This document shows, one piece after another, positions 8,453 to 17,505 of a stretch of 32,375 bases of DNA. The notes under the pieces were generated by a model. It saw only the letters and a list, made by a program, of their open reading frames with translations. It was not told the DNA's origin and ran no database searches. Source of the DNA: an uncultured Peptococcaceae bacterium (GTDB taxonomy: Bacteria; Bacillota; Peptococcia; Peptococcales; Peptococcaceae). The stretch lies in the NCBI GenBank assembly GCA_949743265.1, contig CATJSX010000085.1:1-32375 (forward strand), written 5' to 3'. Within the stretch, counting starts at the first letter, position 1. Each line of letters starts with the position of its first letter. The position numbers and the translations under genes were made by a program.

Positions 8453-9070
8453 GTGCTCAAACCAATGGATATTCACAACAAAGAATTTCGTAAAGCCGTA
8501 AGAGGCTACGATGCCGAAGAAGTTGATGAATTTTTAGATGAAATTATTGTTGACTTTGAAAAAATGCAGAGAGAGTTGGATTCGTTGCGTAATCAGCTCA
8601 GTACATACAGTGAAAATATGTCTACCTATAAAGAACGAGAAAACGCACTCAATAATGCGCTGATTACTGCCCAGCAGTTTGCCGATAATGTGTGCCATGA
8701 AGCGGAAGAAAAAGCCCGTAAAATTGTAGAAGATGCCGAGGAAAGAGCTCGCGAAATCATCGGTTCATCAGAAAGTGCTCTAAAAACCATGAGCGCTAAT
8801 TACGAAGCGCTTTCTTTAAAACACAATGAACTTAAAGATAATATGCGCCGTTATTTGCAGAATCAACTACAAAGTTTAGATAGTGATGATATTATCATTG
8901 AGCCACTGGGCTCTTTAGTCAGCAAAGATGTTAGTACAATGGTCAAACATGTTGTCAATGAAGTTAAAAATGATGATGACAATGAAGAAACCAAAATCAA
9001 TGCCAAACTCAAGGAATTGATGGACGCAAAAATTTATGACAAAGGCGACCAAAATGATTATCGTTATTAA
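8453..9070 (+). CDS. divIVA: Cell division/polarity protein DivIVA
   Basis: A 205-residue coiled-coil protein that recognises negatively curved membrane at septum and poles. The N-terminal lipid-binding domain is intact (LKPMDIHNKEFRKAVRGYD, then EEVDEFLDEIIVDFEKM). Long heptad-rich helices follow (about 30-145). The tail is acidic (DDDNEETK). GTG start at 8453 with AGGGGATG just upstream. It is the last gene of the ylm-like cluster and is followed by a hairpin terminator. Confidence 0.95.
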   Translation: MLKPMDIHNKEFRKAVRGYDAEEVDEFLDEIIVDFEKMQRELDSLRNQLSTYSENMSTYKERENALNNALITAQQFADNVCHEAEEKARKIVEDAEERAREIIGSSESALKTMSANYEALSLKHNELKDNMRRYLQNQLQSLDSDDIIIEPLGSLVSKDVSTMVKHVVNEVKNDDDNEETKINAKLKELMDAKIYDKGDQNDYRY

Positions 9071-9086
9071 ACATACTAAACGTTAT

Positions 9087-9120
9087 AACAGCCAGTAAGA
9101 AAAAATCTTACTGGCTGTTT
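9087..9120 (+). terminator. Hairpin terminator after divIVA
   Basis: A perfect 14-bp stem (9087-9100 with 9106-9119) with an AAAAA loop; only a short T-run follows. Its outer 10 bp are the same as those of the hairpin after rpe at 17649-17681. Confidence 0.75.
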
Positions 9121-9158
9121 GCGATAACCTGCTTTTTCTGCCAATTGCTATCGACACC

Positions 9159-9205
9159 TAGCCCAAAAACTGCTGGAAATCAAATTTTCAGCAGTTTTTG
9201 GGCTA
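9159..9205 (-). terminator. Long inverted repeat between convergent divIVA and glpK, probable glpK terminator
   Basis: A perfect 17-bp inverted repeat (9159-9175 with 9189-9205) is extended by about four inner pairs to roughly 21 bp around a 5-base loop. It lies 31 bases downstream of the glpK stop. There is no strong T-tract after the stem on either strand, so the terminator role is probable rather than certain. Confidence 0.55.
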
Positions 9206-9236
9206 TTCAGTTTTCATGATTAGTATTAACATCAGT

Positions 9237-10733
9237 TCATTCGTCACTCAGCCAATCTTTGGTTTTTGTAACAGCTTTACACCAGCCTCTATAATTTTTT
9301 TGACGTATCTCTTCGTTCATCATCGGCAAGAATTGTTGATCAAGACGCCATTTTTTCTCAATTTCGGCTTGATCTGACCAATAGCCGACGGCTAATCCGG
9401 CCAGATAAGCGCCGCCTAAGGCCGTTGTTTCGGTGATTATTGGTCGTTTAACAACACAATTGGTGATGTCAGCTTGAAACTGCATTAAAAAATTATTGTT
9501 ACAAGCGCCACCATCAACTTTTAAATCAGTAACCGTCAGATTAGCATCTTCCATCATTGCCTCCAATACATCTTTCGTTTGATAGGCGATTGATTCTAAC
9601 GCCGCTCGAATGATATGGTTGCGTCCGCTGCCTCTAGTTAACCCCAGTATACTACCTCTGGCATACATATCCCAATAGGGCGCTCCCAAGCCAACAAAAG
9701 CCGGAACCATATAAACGCCGCCGTTATCTGCTAATTTACCAGCAAAATATTCGGTATCAGCGGCGTCATTAACCAAATGAAGCTCATCACGAAGCCACTG
9801 CACCACAGCGCCACCGACAAATATAGATCCTTCCAGTGCATACTGCACTTTACCGTTAAGACCAACGGCAATAGTCGTTAACAAACCATTTTTGCTTTTG
9901 ATATAATCATCGCCCGTATTCATCAACAAAAAACAACCGGTACCGTAAGTATTTTTGGCTGTTCCTTTGCTGAAGCAAGCCTGTCCAAATAAAGCGCCTT
10001 GCTGATCGCCGGCAATACCAGCAATAGGAACTTTATGACGCCCATCGCTGCCCGCTTGTACATAGCCATAAATTTCCGAAGAATTGCAGACCTTAGGCAG
10101 CATACTTTCCGGAATATCTAAACGTGCCAAAATTTTTTGATCCCACTGCAATTTTTTAATGTCATAAAGCATCGTTCGTGAAGCGTTAGTATAATCCGTA
10201 ACATGAACACTGCCTTTCGTCAAATTCCAAATTAGCCAACTATCCACGGTACCAAAGAGCAATTCGCCTCGCTTAGCGCGTTCTTTCGCATGAGGTACAT
10301 TTTCCAAAATCCAGTTGATTTTTGTGGCTGAAAAATATGCGTCAATAACCAAACCTGTGTGTTCTTTGATATAATCAGTCCAACCTTCCGCTTTTAGCGT
10401 ATCACATAATTCAGCTGTTCGGCGACACTGCCAAACGATGGCATTATAGATAGGTTTACCTGTCGCTTTTTCCCAAACGATAGTCGTTTCACGCTGATTA
10501 GTAATCCCAATAGCCGCTATATCATCATAAGTGACACCGGCTTTCGCCATGACCTCCTGTAAAACCCCGTACTGTGTTGCCCAAATTTCAGTAGGATCAT
10601 GCTCAACCCAGCCTTCTTTGGGATAAAACTGCATAAATTCTTTTTGACTCTTCGCTACGATATTTTGCTCATGATCAAAAATAATCGCCCGCGAACTGGT
10701 CGTGCCTTGATCCAACGCAATAATATAACGCAT
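9237..10733 (-). CDS. glpK: Glycerol kinase
   Basis: A 498-residue FGGY-family kinase, the usual GlpK length, which converts glycerol and ATP to glycerol 3-phosphate. The ATP-binding start is [18 protein letters not shown]. Other marks are [30 protein letters not shown] (glycerol-binding Arg-Glu), [35 protein letters not shown] and the FGGY signature [19 protein letters not shown]. Lengths and motifs are intact, so it should be active. GGGGGAG precedes the ATG on the minus strand. No glpF or glpD lies nearby, so it is a single-gene unit with its own promoter and probable terminator, convergent with the division cluster. Confidence 0.97.
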   Translation of the reverse strand: MRYIIALDQGTTSSRAIIFDHEQNIVAKSQKEFMQFYPKEGWVEHDPTEIWATQYGVLQEVMAKAGVTYDDIAAIGITNQRETTIVWEKATGKPIYNAIVWQCRRTAELCDTLKAEGWTDYIKEHTGLVIDAYFSATKINWILENVPHAKERAKRGELLFGTVDSWLIWNLTKGSVHVTDYTNASRTMLYDIKKLQWDQKILARLDIPESMLPKVCNSSEIYGYVQAGSDGRHKVPIAGIAGDQQGALFGQACFSKGTAKNTYGTGCFLLMNTGDDYIKSKNGLLTTIAVGLNGKVQYALEGSIFVGGAVVQWLRDELHLVNDAADTEYFAGKLADNGGVYMVPAFVGLGAPYWDMYARGSILGLTRGSGRNHIIRAALESIAYQTKDVLEAMMEDANLTVTDLKVDGGACNNNFLMQFQADITNCVVKRPIITETTALGGAYLAGLAVGYWSDQAEIEKKWRLDQQFLPMMNEEIRQKNYRGWCKAVTKTKDWLSDE

Positions 10734-10774
10734 GATATCTCCCCCAGTTAATCGTTTCTCAATACTTTTTTATC

Positions 10775-10803
10775 AATGTAAATCAAGAATAAAACTTTGT
10801 CAA
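10775..10803 (-). promoter_or_regulatory. glpK promoter
   Basis: On the minus strand a perfect -35 TTGACA (10798-10803) is followed by a 17-base spacer and -10 TACATT (10775-10780). The predicted start lies about 35 bases before the glpK ATG. Confidence 0.75.
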
Positions 10804-11190
10804 GCTGCCGCCATGAAACCAATTTTGACCGCAAATATGCCGCCAAACTATTTTTTCTTCTGAAAAATTTTCATAACAAATTTTTTCTCTTACTCATTTA
10901 AACCCATGACTATATATGGTCCGATATGCGCATGAAGCTACTGAATCAAATAATTTCTATAAAAACTATCTGCAATAATAGTCATAAAGTAAAAAAATGG
11001 TAACAGTTTAACTATGACGTTAACAAAAAGTAACTATTTCGGTAAAATGTAGCAATAGGCTTGTGTGGAAATTAGAGAAATAATAAGTAATTCATCAGAC
11101 GGCGTTTCAGAAATTTTCGAGCAGGTCTTCATGAAGCATTTTCAGGACTCATTATTACAGCTTAAGTTTTCATGAGGGAGGCACTTTATT
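10804..11190. other. Intergenic region between divergent glpK and recombinase genes
   Basis: Besides the two promoters at its ends, this AT-rich stretch holds short dyads: ATGCGCAT (10926-10933) and CTTCATGAAG (11127-11136), plus repeated GTTAAC/GTAAC-like words around 11000-11035. These could be recombinase binding or crossover sites, but none matches a recognised res site. No open frame is supported. Confidence 0.4.
11020..11048 (+). promoter_or_regulatory. Recombinase gene promoter
   Basis: TTAACA (11020-11025), a 17-base spacer and TAAAAT (11043-11048) make a good sigma-70 type promoter. The 5' leader before the ATG at 11191 would be about 135 bases. Confidence 0.6.
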
Positions 11191-11802
11191 ATGCAGGTTT
11201 ATGCTTATGTCAGAGTATCGTCAAGAGATCAAAATGAAGCAAGACAACTTTTGGCGTTATCCGAATACAATATTCCGAAAAAAAATTTATTTGTTGATAA
11301 ACAATCCGGCAAAGATTTTGAACGACCAGCTTACCGAAGAATGATGCGCCGTCTGGGCGAAGGCGATTTACTACTCGTCAAATCTATTGATCGTTTAGGA
11401 CGCAATTATTCAGAAGTTATTGAACAATGGCGTATCATTACCAAAGAAAAGCGAGCTGATATTCGCGTTTTGGATATGCCATTGTTAGACACAACCATAG
11501 GCAAAGATGTTTTGGGAACTTTTATTGCTGATCTGGTGCTACAAGTTCTCAGCTATTCAGCCCATTCAGAGCGTGAAAGCATTCATCAACGACAGGCAGA
11601 AGGCATTGCAGCGGCAAAAATGCGAGGCGTACAGTTCGGCCGACGCTGCAAACCATTGCCAGAGGATTTCATTGACTTATTTAGATTGTGGGAACAAAAA
11701 GAAATGACAACGCTGGAATTTGCTAAAGCCTGTGATATGAGTCGCGCCACTTTATATAAACATATTAAAAATTATCGCGATTTGCTGATGAAAAATAATT
11801 AA
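11191..11802 (+). CDS. Small serine recombinase (resolvase/invertase family)
   Basis: A 203-residue recombinase of the resolvase/invertase family. The catalytic serine is Ser10 in AYVRVSSRDQN. The family residues D67, R68 and R71 (KSIDRLGRN) and the later HSERESIHQRQAEGIAAAK segment fit gamma-delta resolvase numbering closely. A C-terminal helix-turn-helix of the Hin/resolvase type (about 165-197, TTLEFAKACDMSRATLYKHI) binds DNA. The ribosome site GAGGGAGG supports the ATG. There is no transposase, IS end or phage gene beside it, so the target is unknown: it may act on a distant site, invert a local segment, or be a leftover of a mobile element. It is flanked by housekeeping genes on both sides. 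Confidence 0.88.
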   Translation: MQVYAYVRVSSRDQNEARQLLALSEYNIPKKNLFVDKQSGKDFERPAYRRMMRRLGEGDLLLVKSIDRLGRNYSEVIEQWRIITKEKRADIRVLDMPLLDTTIGKDVLGTFIADLVLQVLSYSAHSERESIHQRQAEGIAAAKMRGVQFGRRCKPLPEDFIDLFRLWEQKEMTTLEFAKACDMSRATLYKHIKNYRDLLMKNN

Positions 11803-11837
11803 GGCACAAATTTTTTTGGAAAAAAAAGCGCCTTTAC

Positions 11838-11866
11838 TGGCAATTTGCGCCGAAATATAGTATGAT
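11838..11866 (+). promoter_or_regulatory. Candidate promoter for prpC operon
   Basis: TGGCAA (11838-11843), a 17-base spacer and TATGAT (11861-11866) are suitably placed about 100 bases before prpC. The -35 is weak. Confidence 0.35.
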
Positions 11867-11968
11867 AACCATAAGGCTTTGCGAAACAGAAATTTCGAGA
11901 AAAATTTTTAAGGAATGCACAATCATAATAAACCAGAAATTTTTGTTCAGAGAATAGAGGTGATAAAA

Positions 11969-12682
11969 GTGACTGTTGCTTGGCGCAGTGAAACCGGTTT
12001 GGTCAGAACGCATAATGAAGATAGTTTATATATTGACGAAGATAAAGGAATTTTCTTAATAGCCGACGGCATGGGAGGACACGAGAATGGTCAGTTGGCT
12101 AGTTCTTTAGCGGTCAAAATTTTTGCTGAAGAAATGCTAAACCATCAAACCGACGACTTTTCTTTGGATAATCTGCATAATGCTATGACAAAAGCTAACG
12201 ATGCCGTATATCACCAGCAGAATCTTTTGTCAGGCAAAATCATGGGCACGACCTTTAGCGCGGTAGCAATTACCAAAGATCAGCTGCTTATTGGTCATAT
12301 TGGCGACAGTCGTATTTATCGCTTACAAGAAACGAGCGTTGAACAACTGACCCATGATCATTCCTATTTAGCGGAGTTAATCCGTTTAGGCGAAATCAAT
12401 GAAATAGAAGCCAAAAACAGCACGCAGAAAAATGTGCTGATCAAGGCTTTAGGACCAGAAGCAGCCATCGAAGCGCAATATTTGCAACAAAAAATCTCTG
12501 TTGGTGATAAAATTTTGCTTTGCACTGATGGACTTTATAATTTAATCAGTGATGAAGAAATTTGGCAAATGGTCAAGCAAAGCGAATCCCTGCAAAAAGC
12601 AGCTGACCAGTTGATTGAAACGGCGCTTTTGCGCGGAGGTTTCGATAACATCACGTTGATTTTATATGAACATGAAGCATAA
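11969..12682 (+). CDS. prpC: PP2C-family Ser/Thr protein phosphatase (PrpC/Stp)
   Basis: A 237-residue metal-dependent protein phosphatase that reverses PknB-type phosphorylation. The conserved motifs are complete: RTHNED18, IAD33GMGGHENG, GTTFSAVAI, GHIGDSRIYRL, LTHDHSYLAELIRLGEI, LCTDGLYNLI and GGFDNITLILYE, giving the Asp ligands of the metal centre. I chose GTG 11969 because AGAGGTGAT (11956-11964) sits directly before it and the protein then begins at the family's usual position (TVAWRSETGLVR). An in-frame ATG at 11915 would add 18 unlike residues. It overlaps the start of ftsW by 17 bases. Phosphatase and kinase genes in one operon are standard in Bacillota. Confidence 0.93.
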   Translation: MTVAWRSETGLVRTHNEDSLYIDEDKGIFLIADGMGGHENGQLASSLAVKIFAEEMLNHQTDDFSLDNLHNAMTKANDAVYHQQNLLSGKIMGTTFSAVAITKDQLLIGHIGDSRIYRLQETSVEQLTHDHSYLAELIRLGEINEIEAKNSTQKNVLIKALGPEAAIEAQYLQQKISVGDKILLCTDGLYNLISDEEIWQMVKQSESLQKAADQLIETALLRGGFDNITLILYEHEA

Positions 12683-14015
12683 TCTATGGCTAGGGTTGCA
12701 CCTCAGCAGTGCGCTAATGCTGATAGGACTAGCGCAACTCTATTGCCATGAAATGGTAGATGAGCGGGGCATCTTACTTTCCTGTATAGTATTGGCGTTA
12801 TTCTATAGCGAAGGCTATTTTTTACACCAAAAAGCAACTAAAAGCGCGCCCTTATTTGCACCAGTAGCGTTTTTATTGACCATGAGCTGGCTGATATTGT
12901 GGCGACTCAATCATATTTGGGCGCTAAAGCAGCTGGTATGGATTGTCTCTGGTCTGGCGATATTATCTCTGGCTGTAATCATCAGTCAAAAAGCGCCAAA
13001 AGAGAAAGTTTTAAAAGCGCAATATTTTTGGTTATTGGCTACATTTCTTCTTTTAGTAGCGCCATTAGTGATTGGCTTTGAAAAAGGAGGCGCTAAAAGC
13101 TGGATTGATTTGGGTGTCGTAACCGTTCAGCCTTCAGAACTCGCCAAAGTAACTTTTTTGTTGTTTTTAGTGAGTTTCTACAAAAATACCAAACAGCCAA
13201 AATACACACAAGTAATTTTTTTACTGTTTTCTGTATTACTTTTGTTGTCTTTATTAGTGTATCAAGTTGATTTAGGCACAGCACTGATTTTTTATAGTTT
13301 ATTTATTATAGAAATGTACTTAGCTACCGGTCGACGAATTTGGGCTATTATCGGTTTGACGTTTTTGGCAATAGCAGGAATTTTAGCTTTTCAACATTTT
13401 GGTCATGTACGTACGCGCGTCTATAATTGGCTTGATCCATGGCGTGATCCGTTAGGCGGAACGTATCAGTTGGTTCAGTCTTTGGGCGCATTAGCCGCTG
13501 GCGGCTGGTGGGGAACCGGCTTAGGCAGCGGAAAACCGTATTTGATTCCAGCAGCGCAAACTGACTGCATTTTTGCCGTTATCGGCGAGCAAATGGGTTT
13601 TATTGGTTGTTTGGCGGTAATGAGCGCATTGGTATGGTTTTTTTTGCTGGCAGCGCGCCTCATAGTGGCTATTGAAACGCGAGGCAGTTTTTTGCTTTCT
13701 AGCGGCTTAACGTTATATTTCATAGCACAAAGTATGTTGATTATAGGCGGTGTAACGAAATTTATTCCTTTAACAGGCGTTACTTTGCCTTTTGTCAGCT
13801 ATGGCGGTTCTTCTATGCTGACGTGTCTGGGTGCTTTAGGATTGATAATTGGTTTATGCAATCAGCAAGGTACAGCAATAACATTGCAGGTAAAAAAAAT
13901 TAGCCGCGTTAAGTGGACTGTTTTAGCGGGTTTCTTGCTTTTAAGCATCAATTTGCTTTATTGGCAGATAATAAAAGGAGCGGATACGCTCGTTAAAATG
14001 TTGGAAGTCGTATAA
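12666..14015 (+). CDS. ftsW: SEDS-family peptidoglycan glycosyltransferase (FtsW/RodA/SpoVE)
   Basis: A 449-residue polytopic membrane protein with about 10 helices, of the SEDS family that polymerises lipid II. Family marks are KSWIDLGVVTVQPSELAKV, YQVDLGTALIF, WLDPWRDPLGGTYQLVQS, GTGLGSGKPYLIPAAQTD300CIFAVIGEQMGF and FVSYGGSSML. Asp300 matches the catalytic Asp297 of E. coli FtsW (motif AHTDFIF). It begins inside the end of prpC at ATG 12666, or ATG 12672; no strong ribosome site is visible, so coupling to prpC translation is likely. FtsW and RodA cannot be told apart here; operon context in Bacillota often places an FtsW plus a class B PBP at this site. The PBP gene is absent. Confidence 0.9.
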   Translation: MNMKHNLWLGLHLSSALMLIGLAQLYCHEMVDERGILLSCIVLALFYSEGYFLHQKATKSAPLFAPVAFLLTMSWLILWRLNHIWALKQLVWIVSGLAILSLAVIISQKAPKEKVLKAQYFWLLATFLLLVAPLVIGFEKGGAKSWIDLGVVTVQPSELAKVTFLLFLVSFYKNTKQPKYTQVIFLLFSVLLLLSLLVYQVDLGTALIFYSLFIIEMYLATGRRIWAIIGLTFLAIAGILAFQHFGHVRTRVYNWLDPWRDPLGGTYQLVQSLGALAAGGWWGTGLGSGKPYLIPAAQTDCIFAVIGEQMGFIGCLAVMSALVWFFLLAARLIVAIETRGSFLLSSGLTLYFIAQSMLIIGGVTKFIPLTGVTLPFVSYGGSSMLTCLGALGLIIGLCNQQGTAITLQVKKISRVKWTVLAGFLLLSINLLYWQIIKGADTLVKMLEVV

Positions 14016-14037
14016 ATCAAGAAAGGGGTGAGCAAGC

Positions 14038-15948
14038 ATGAATGAGATCTTGGGCGATCGGTATGAGTTGTTGGAACAAATCGGCAGCGGCGGTATGGCT
14101 GTAGTTTATTTAGCAAGGGACACATTTTTGGACCGTTTAGTAGCTGTAAAAGTTTTGCGTGACGAATATGCTAATGAACAGGATTTCACCCGTCGTTTTC
14201 ATCGGGAAGCCAAAGCAGTCGCTAGTTTGTCTCACCCTAATATCATCAATATTTATGATTTTGGCGAAAGCGGACACAAAAGTTATTTGGTCATGGAATA
14301 TATTGAAGGCAGAACTTTGAAAGATATTATCAAAGAACGTTCGCCTCTACCTTTAGAACAAATTTTAGATATCAGCCAACAAATCTGTGCGGGCATTTCG
14401 GAAGCGCACAGTCAAAATATTATTCATAAGGATATTAAGCCCCACAATATCCTTATTGATAAAAACGGTATCGTTAAAGTAACGGATTTTGGCATCGCAC
14501 AGGCAGCAAATAATATTACGATTACGCATAATAAAGGTATCTTAGGCTCAGCACACTATTTTTCGCCGGAACAAGCCAGAGGCGACATTGTAGACTGGGC
14601 ATCGGATATTTATTCCATTGGCGTAGTGATGTACGAAATGGTGGTAGGCAAGGTACCTTTCACTGGAGAAAATCCGGTGACAGTGGCGCTAAAACATATT
14701 CAAATGCAGCCGCAGCCGCCATCATCTTTAGGAATTGATGTTGATCCCGCTTTAGAATGGATTATCATGAAAGCTTTATCAAAAAATCCCAAAGACCGTT
14801 TTCATAACGTCTCGGAAATGGAAGAAGAATTAGCAACTATTCAACTGGGACGGAAACGAAATAATAAAAAATACGATCTTGGCAAAAAATATGCCGTTTT
14901 AGAAACATCCGCTACCTCTACAGAAGTCGTAGCTAAAGCAACTAATGACGAAACAAGGATTGTCAAACAAGATTATTTAGAAGAAATTGCCGAAGAAGCA
15001 GAAGATAAACCAAGAGGAAAAAAGATTAGGGTATTAAATTTATTTTTGTTTTTATTGATTGCTATAGCATTAGGCACAGCAGGATTTTTCAGCGTTCAGA
15101 AAATATTTGCCAATAATGAGCTGGAAGTGCCCAACGTTATCGGTGAACGAGAGATTGAAGCAGAAAGAAAATTATTGAGTGCTAACTTGACAGTTGTTTA
15201 TGACGAAGCGGAATATGATAATGAAATGGAAGCTGGATTGATTTTGCGGCAAACGCCAACAGCTGGCACTAAAGTCAAAGAAGGCAGAGAAATTACTTTA
15301 GTCGTTTCTTTAGGTGAGAGCCTGATTGAAGTGCCTCAAATCACTGGCATGAATAAAAATGAAGCGGAAGCAACTTTGAATAATAAAAAGTTGATACTTG
15401 GTCAAGAAACAACCAACTATTCTCCCGACGTGCCGGAAGGTGATATCATTATTCAAATTCCTCGTCAGGGAGAAATGGTCAGCGCTGGCACAAAAATAGA
15501 TTATACCATTAGTTTAGGACCAACGCCTAAAATGGTAACGATTCCTGACCTAAGCAAAAAAACGTTAGATGAAGCCAAGGCTGAATTGCGCAAAGCAGGC
15601 TTAGTTTTAGGCACAGTAAAAAAAGAAGAAAGTTATACGCACGAAACAGGGACAATCATTCGTCAATCATTAGCGGCCGATGGTCAAACCATGCAGGATA
15701 CCGTGATTGATTTGGTTGTTAGCGACGGTCCCGGACCTGATGTGTACAAAGTTGGTAAGGTTGAAATGCTCGTGCCTGAAACAGGAACGATGGTATTGGA
15801 ATTAGTAGATGATGACGGCAGCGCTATTATTTATAGCAAAGAATGGCTGCAAGACGACTATTTGTCAACAGAGTTTACTTATAAAGGTTCAGGGTATGTT
15901 AATATTTATTGTAATAATCAACTGGTAGAGACGATACCGCTAAGCTAA
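14038..15948 (+). CDS. pknB: PASTA-domain Ser/Thr protein kinase (PknB/PrkC/Stk)
   Basis: A 636-residue membrane kinase that senses muropeptides or lipid II and controls wall synthesis and division. The kinase domain (8-265) has the P-loop GSGGMA (16-21), Lys38, Glu57, catalytic loop H130-K-D132-IKPHNIL and DFG at 150-152, followed by GSAHYFSPEQARG. The usual HRD arginine is Lys131. A juxtamembrane linker (270-330) leads to one membrane helix (332-355). Three PASTA repeats lie outside (about 361-427, 428-495, 498-565). A C-terminal beta tail (570-636) has no recognised name. AGGGGTGAG precedes the ATG. It lies 22 bases after ftsW and 19 before rsgA, so they are co-transcribed. Confidence 0.95.
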   Translation: MNEILGDRYELLEQIGSGGMAVVYLARDTFLDRLVAVKVLRDEYANEQDFTRRFHREAKAVASLSHPNIINIYDFGESGHKSYLVMEYIEGRTLKDIIKERSPLPLEQILDISQQICAGISEAHSQNIIHKDIKPHNILIDKNGIVKVTDFGIAQAANNITITHNKGILGSAHYFSPEQARGDIVDWASDIYSIGVVMYEMVVGKVPFTGENPVTVALKHIQMQPQPPSSLGIDVDPALEWIIMKALSKNPKDRFHNVSEMEEELATIQLGRKRNNKKYDLGKKYAVLETSATSTEVVAKATNDETRIVKQDYLEEIAEEAEDKPRGKKIRVLNLFLFLLIAIALGTAGFFSVQKIFANNELEVPNVIGEREIEAERKLLSANLTVVYDEAEYDNEMEAGLILRQTPTAGTKVKEGREITLVVSLGESLIEVPQITGMNKNEAEATLNNKKLILGQETTNYSPDVPEGDIIIQIPRQGEMVSAGTKIDYTISLGPTPKMVTIPDLSKKTLDEAKAELRKAGLVLGTVKKEESYTHETGTIIRQSLAADGQTMQDTVIDLVVSDGPGPDVYKVGKVEMLVPETGTMVLELVDDDGSAIIYSKEWLQDDYLSTEFTYKGSGYVNIYCNNQLVETIPLS

Positions 15949-15967
15949 AAAGATTGGGGAACAAACA

Positions 15968-16843
15968 ATGAAAGGACATATTATTAAAGGGTACAGCGGG
16001 TTTTATTATGTGTTTTCTCAAGGCAAAATCTACGAATGTTCTTTGCGGGGAAAAAATCGCTGCAAGAGCGTGCGTTTTCTAGTAGGGGATTTGGTAAATT
16101 TCGAGATTATCAGCGAAGACAAAGGCGTGATTGAGAAATTGCTGCCTCGTAAAAACCAGTTGCTGCGCCCACCAATTGCTAATGTTGATCAATTGATCAT
16201 TGCGGCTGCGGCTAAGGAACCATCGCCTGATTTGCGACTAATTGACCGACTAAGTATATTGGCTCAATGGAACAATATTGAGCCTATTATTTGTTTTAAT
16301 AAAAGTGATTTGATCACGGAAGAAGAACGGCAAAAATTGCAGGCTATTTATCAACCGACTGGTTTTCGACTATTTTGGACCAGCGTCTTAAACCAAGAAG
16401 GCATCGACGCATTAAAACAATGCTTAAAAGGCAAAATTTCGGTTTTCGCTGGCAATTCCGGCGTCGGAAAATCCAGTTTAATGAATACTTTAGGCGGTCA
16501 TTGGCAGCTAGCAACCGGAAAAGTCAGCGAAAAGTTAAAGCGCGGACGACATACGACACGCCACGTAGAATTATTTAGTCTTGATGAAAATGCTCTTTTG
16601 GCTGATACCCCAGGCTTTAGTTCCTTAATGCTACCAGAAGATTTAAAACGAGAGGAATTAGGAAAACTTTTTCCTGAATTGATGTTTTTTTTGGGGCAAT
16701 GCCGTTTTGCAACCTGCCTGCACCATCAAGAACCAGATTGCGCCGTAAAAGAAGCCGTGGCAAACGGCAATATTGCAAAAGAGCGCTATGAAAGCTATTT
16801 AATATTTTTACAAGAAGTTATCGCTGCCGAAAGGAGTTATTGA
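15968..16843 (+). CDS. rsgA: Ribosome small-subunit-dependent GTPase RsgA (YloQ)
   Basis: A 291-residue circularly permuted GTPase that acts in late 30S maturation. It has an N-terminal OB fold (about 1-65). The G motifs run in permuted order: G4 NKSD (111-114), G1 GNSGVGKSS (162-170), G2 in RGRHTTRHVEL, G3 DTPG (213-216). The C-terminal zinc domain has ligands C245, C250, H252 and C258 (CRFATCLHHQEPDC). ATG with GGGGAA upstream. Together with pknB and rpe it forms the conserved Bacillota order pknB-rsgA-rpe. Confidence 0.96.
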   Translation: MKGHIIKGYSGFYYVFSQGKIYECSLRGKNRCKSVRFLVGDLVNFEIISEDKGVIEKLLPRKNQLLRPPIANVDQLIIAAAAKEPSPDLRLIDRLSILAQWNNIEPIICFNKSDLITEEERQKLQAIYQPTGFRLFWTSVLNQEGIDALKQCLKGKISVFAGNSGVGKSSLMNTLGGHWQLATGKVSEKLKRGRHTTRHVELFSLDENALLADTPGFSSLMLPEDLKREELGKLFPELMFFLGQCRFATCLHHQEPDCAVKEAVANGNIAKERYESYLIFLQEVIAAERSY

Positions 16844-16845
16844 TC

Positions 16846-17505
16846 ATGATTATCGCGCCATCATTATTGTCAGCTGATTTTGCTTATCTCTCTCAAGAAG
16901 TAGCCGATGTGGAAAAATCGGGAGCTGATTGGCTTCATTTAGACGTTATGGATGGTCAATTTGTACCTAATATTACTTTTGGCGCTGGTTTGATTAAAGC
17001 ACTGCGCCCTCACAGCAAACTATTTTTTGATGTGCATTTGATGATCGAATCGCCAGAGCGATATATTGCTGATTTTGCACAAAGCGGCGCTGATTTAATT
17101 ACTGTACATGTTGAAGCAACGAAGCATTTACATCGCGCTATTCAAACCATCAAAAGCTATCATCTGAAAGCTGCGGTCGCTCTAAATCCTGCTACACCGC
17201 TTGCTGCGGTAGAGGAAATTTTGCCTGAAATTGATATGGTGCTTTTGATGAGCGTTAATCCCGGTTTTGGCGGACAGCAATTTATTGATATTACTACCAA
17301 AATTCGTCGTTTAAAAGCACTATGCAACACCTATCAGCTTCACCCACACATTCAGGTTGATGGCGGCATCACAGTGGAAACGGCTCCACAAGCTATTGCA
17401 GCTGGCGCCGACGTATTGGTTGCTGGTTCGGCAATTTTTGGACAACGTGACCGTCAAGCAGCTATTGAAACCATACGCCAAAGCGTCATGATGAAAGAAA
17501 TTTAA
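16846..17505 (+). CDS. rpe: Ribulose-phosphate 3-epimerase
   Basis: A 219-residue TIM-barrel enzyme that interconverts D-ribulose 5-phosphate and D-xylulose 5-phosphate in the pentose phosphate pathway. Motifs are IAPSLLSADFAYL, WLHLDVMDGQFVPNITFG (metal-binding His/Asp), DVHLMIESPERYI, LLMSVNPGFGGQQFI, IQVDGGI and VAGSAIFG (phosphate binding). ATG 16846 is chosen because AAGGAG (16831-16836) lies 9 bases upstream; a TTG at 16840 would overlap the rsgA stop and sit too close. It is the last gene of the prpC-rpe operon. Confidence 0.96.
   Translation: MIIAPSLLSADFAYLSQEVADVEKSGADWLHLDVMDGQFVPNITFGAGLIKALRPHSKLFFDVHLMIESPERYIADFAQSGADLITVHVEATKHLHRAIQTIKSYHLKAAVALNPATPLAAVEEILPEIDMVLLMSVNPGFGGQQFIDITTKIRRLKALCNTYQLHPHIQVDGGITVETAPQAIAAGADVLVAGSAIFGQRDRQAAIETIRQSVMMKEI

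Noticed and set aside
10804-11190. A resolvase res site or an IS end next to the recombinase
   Set aside because: GGTCCGATA at 10917-10925 looks a little like a resolvase half-site, but no set of paired half-sites or terminal repeats could be found by eye.
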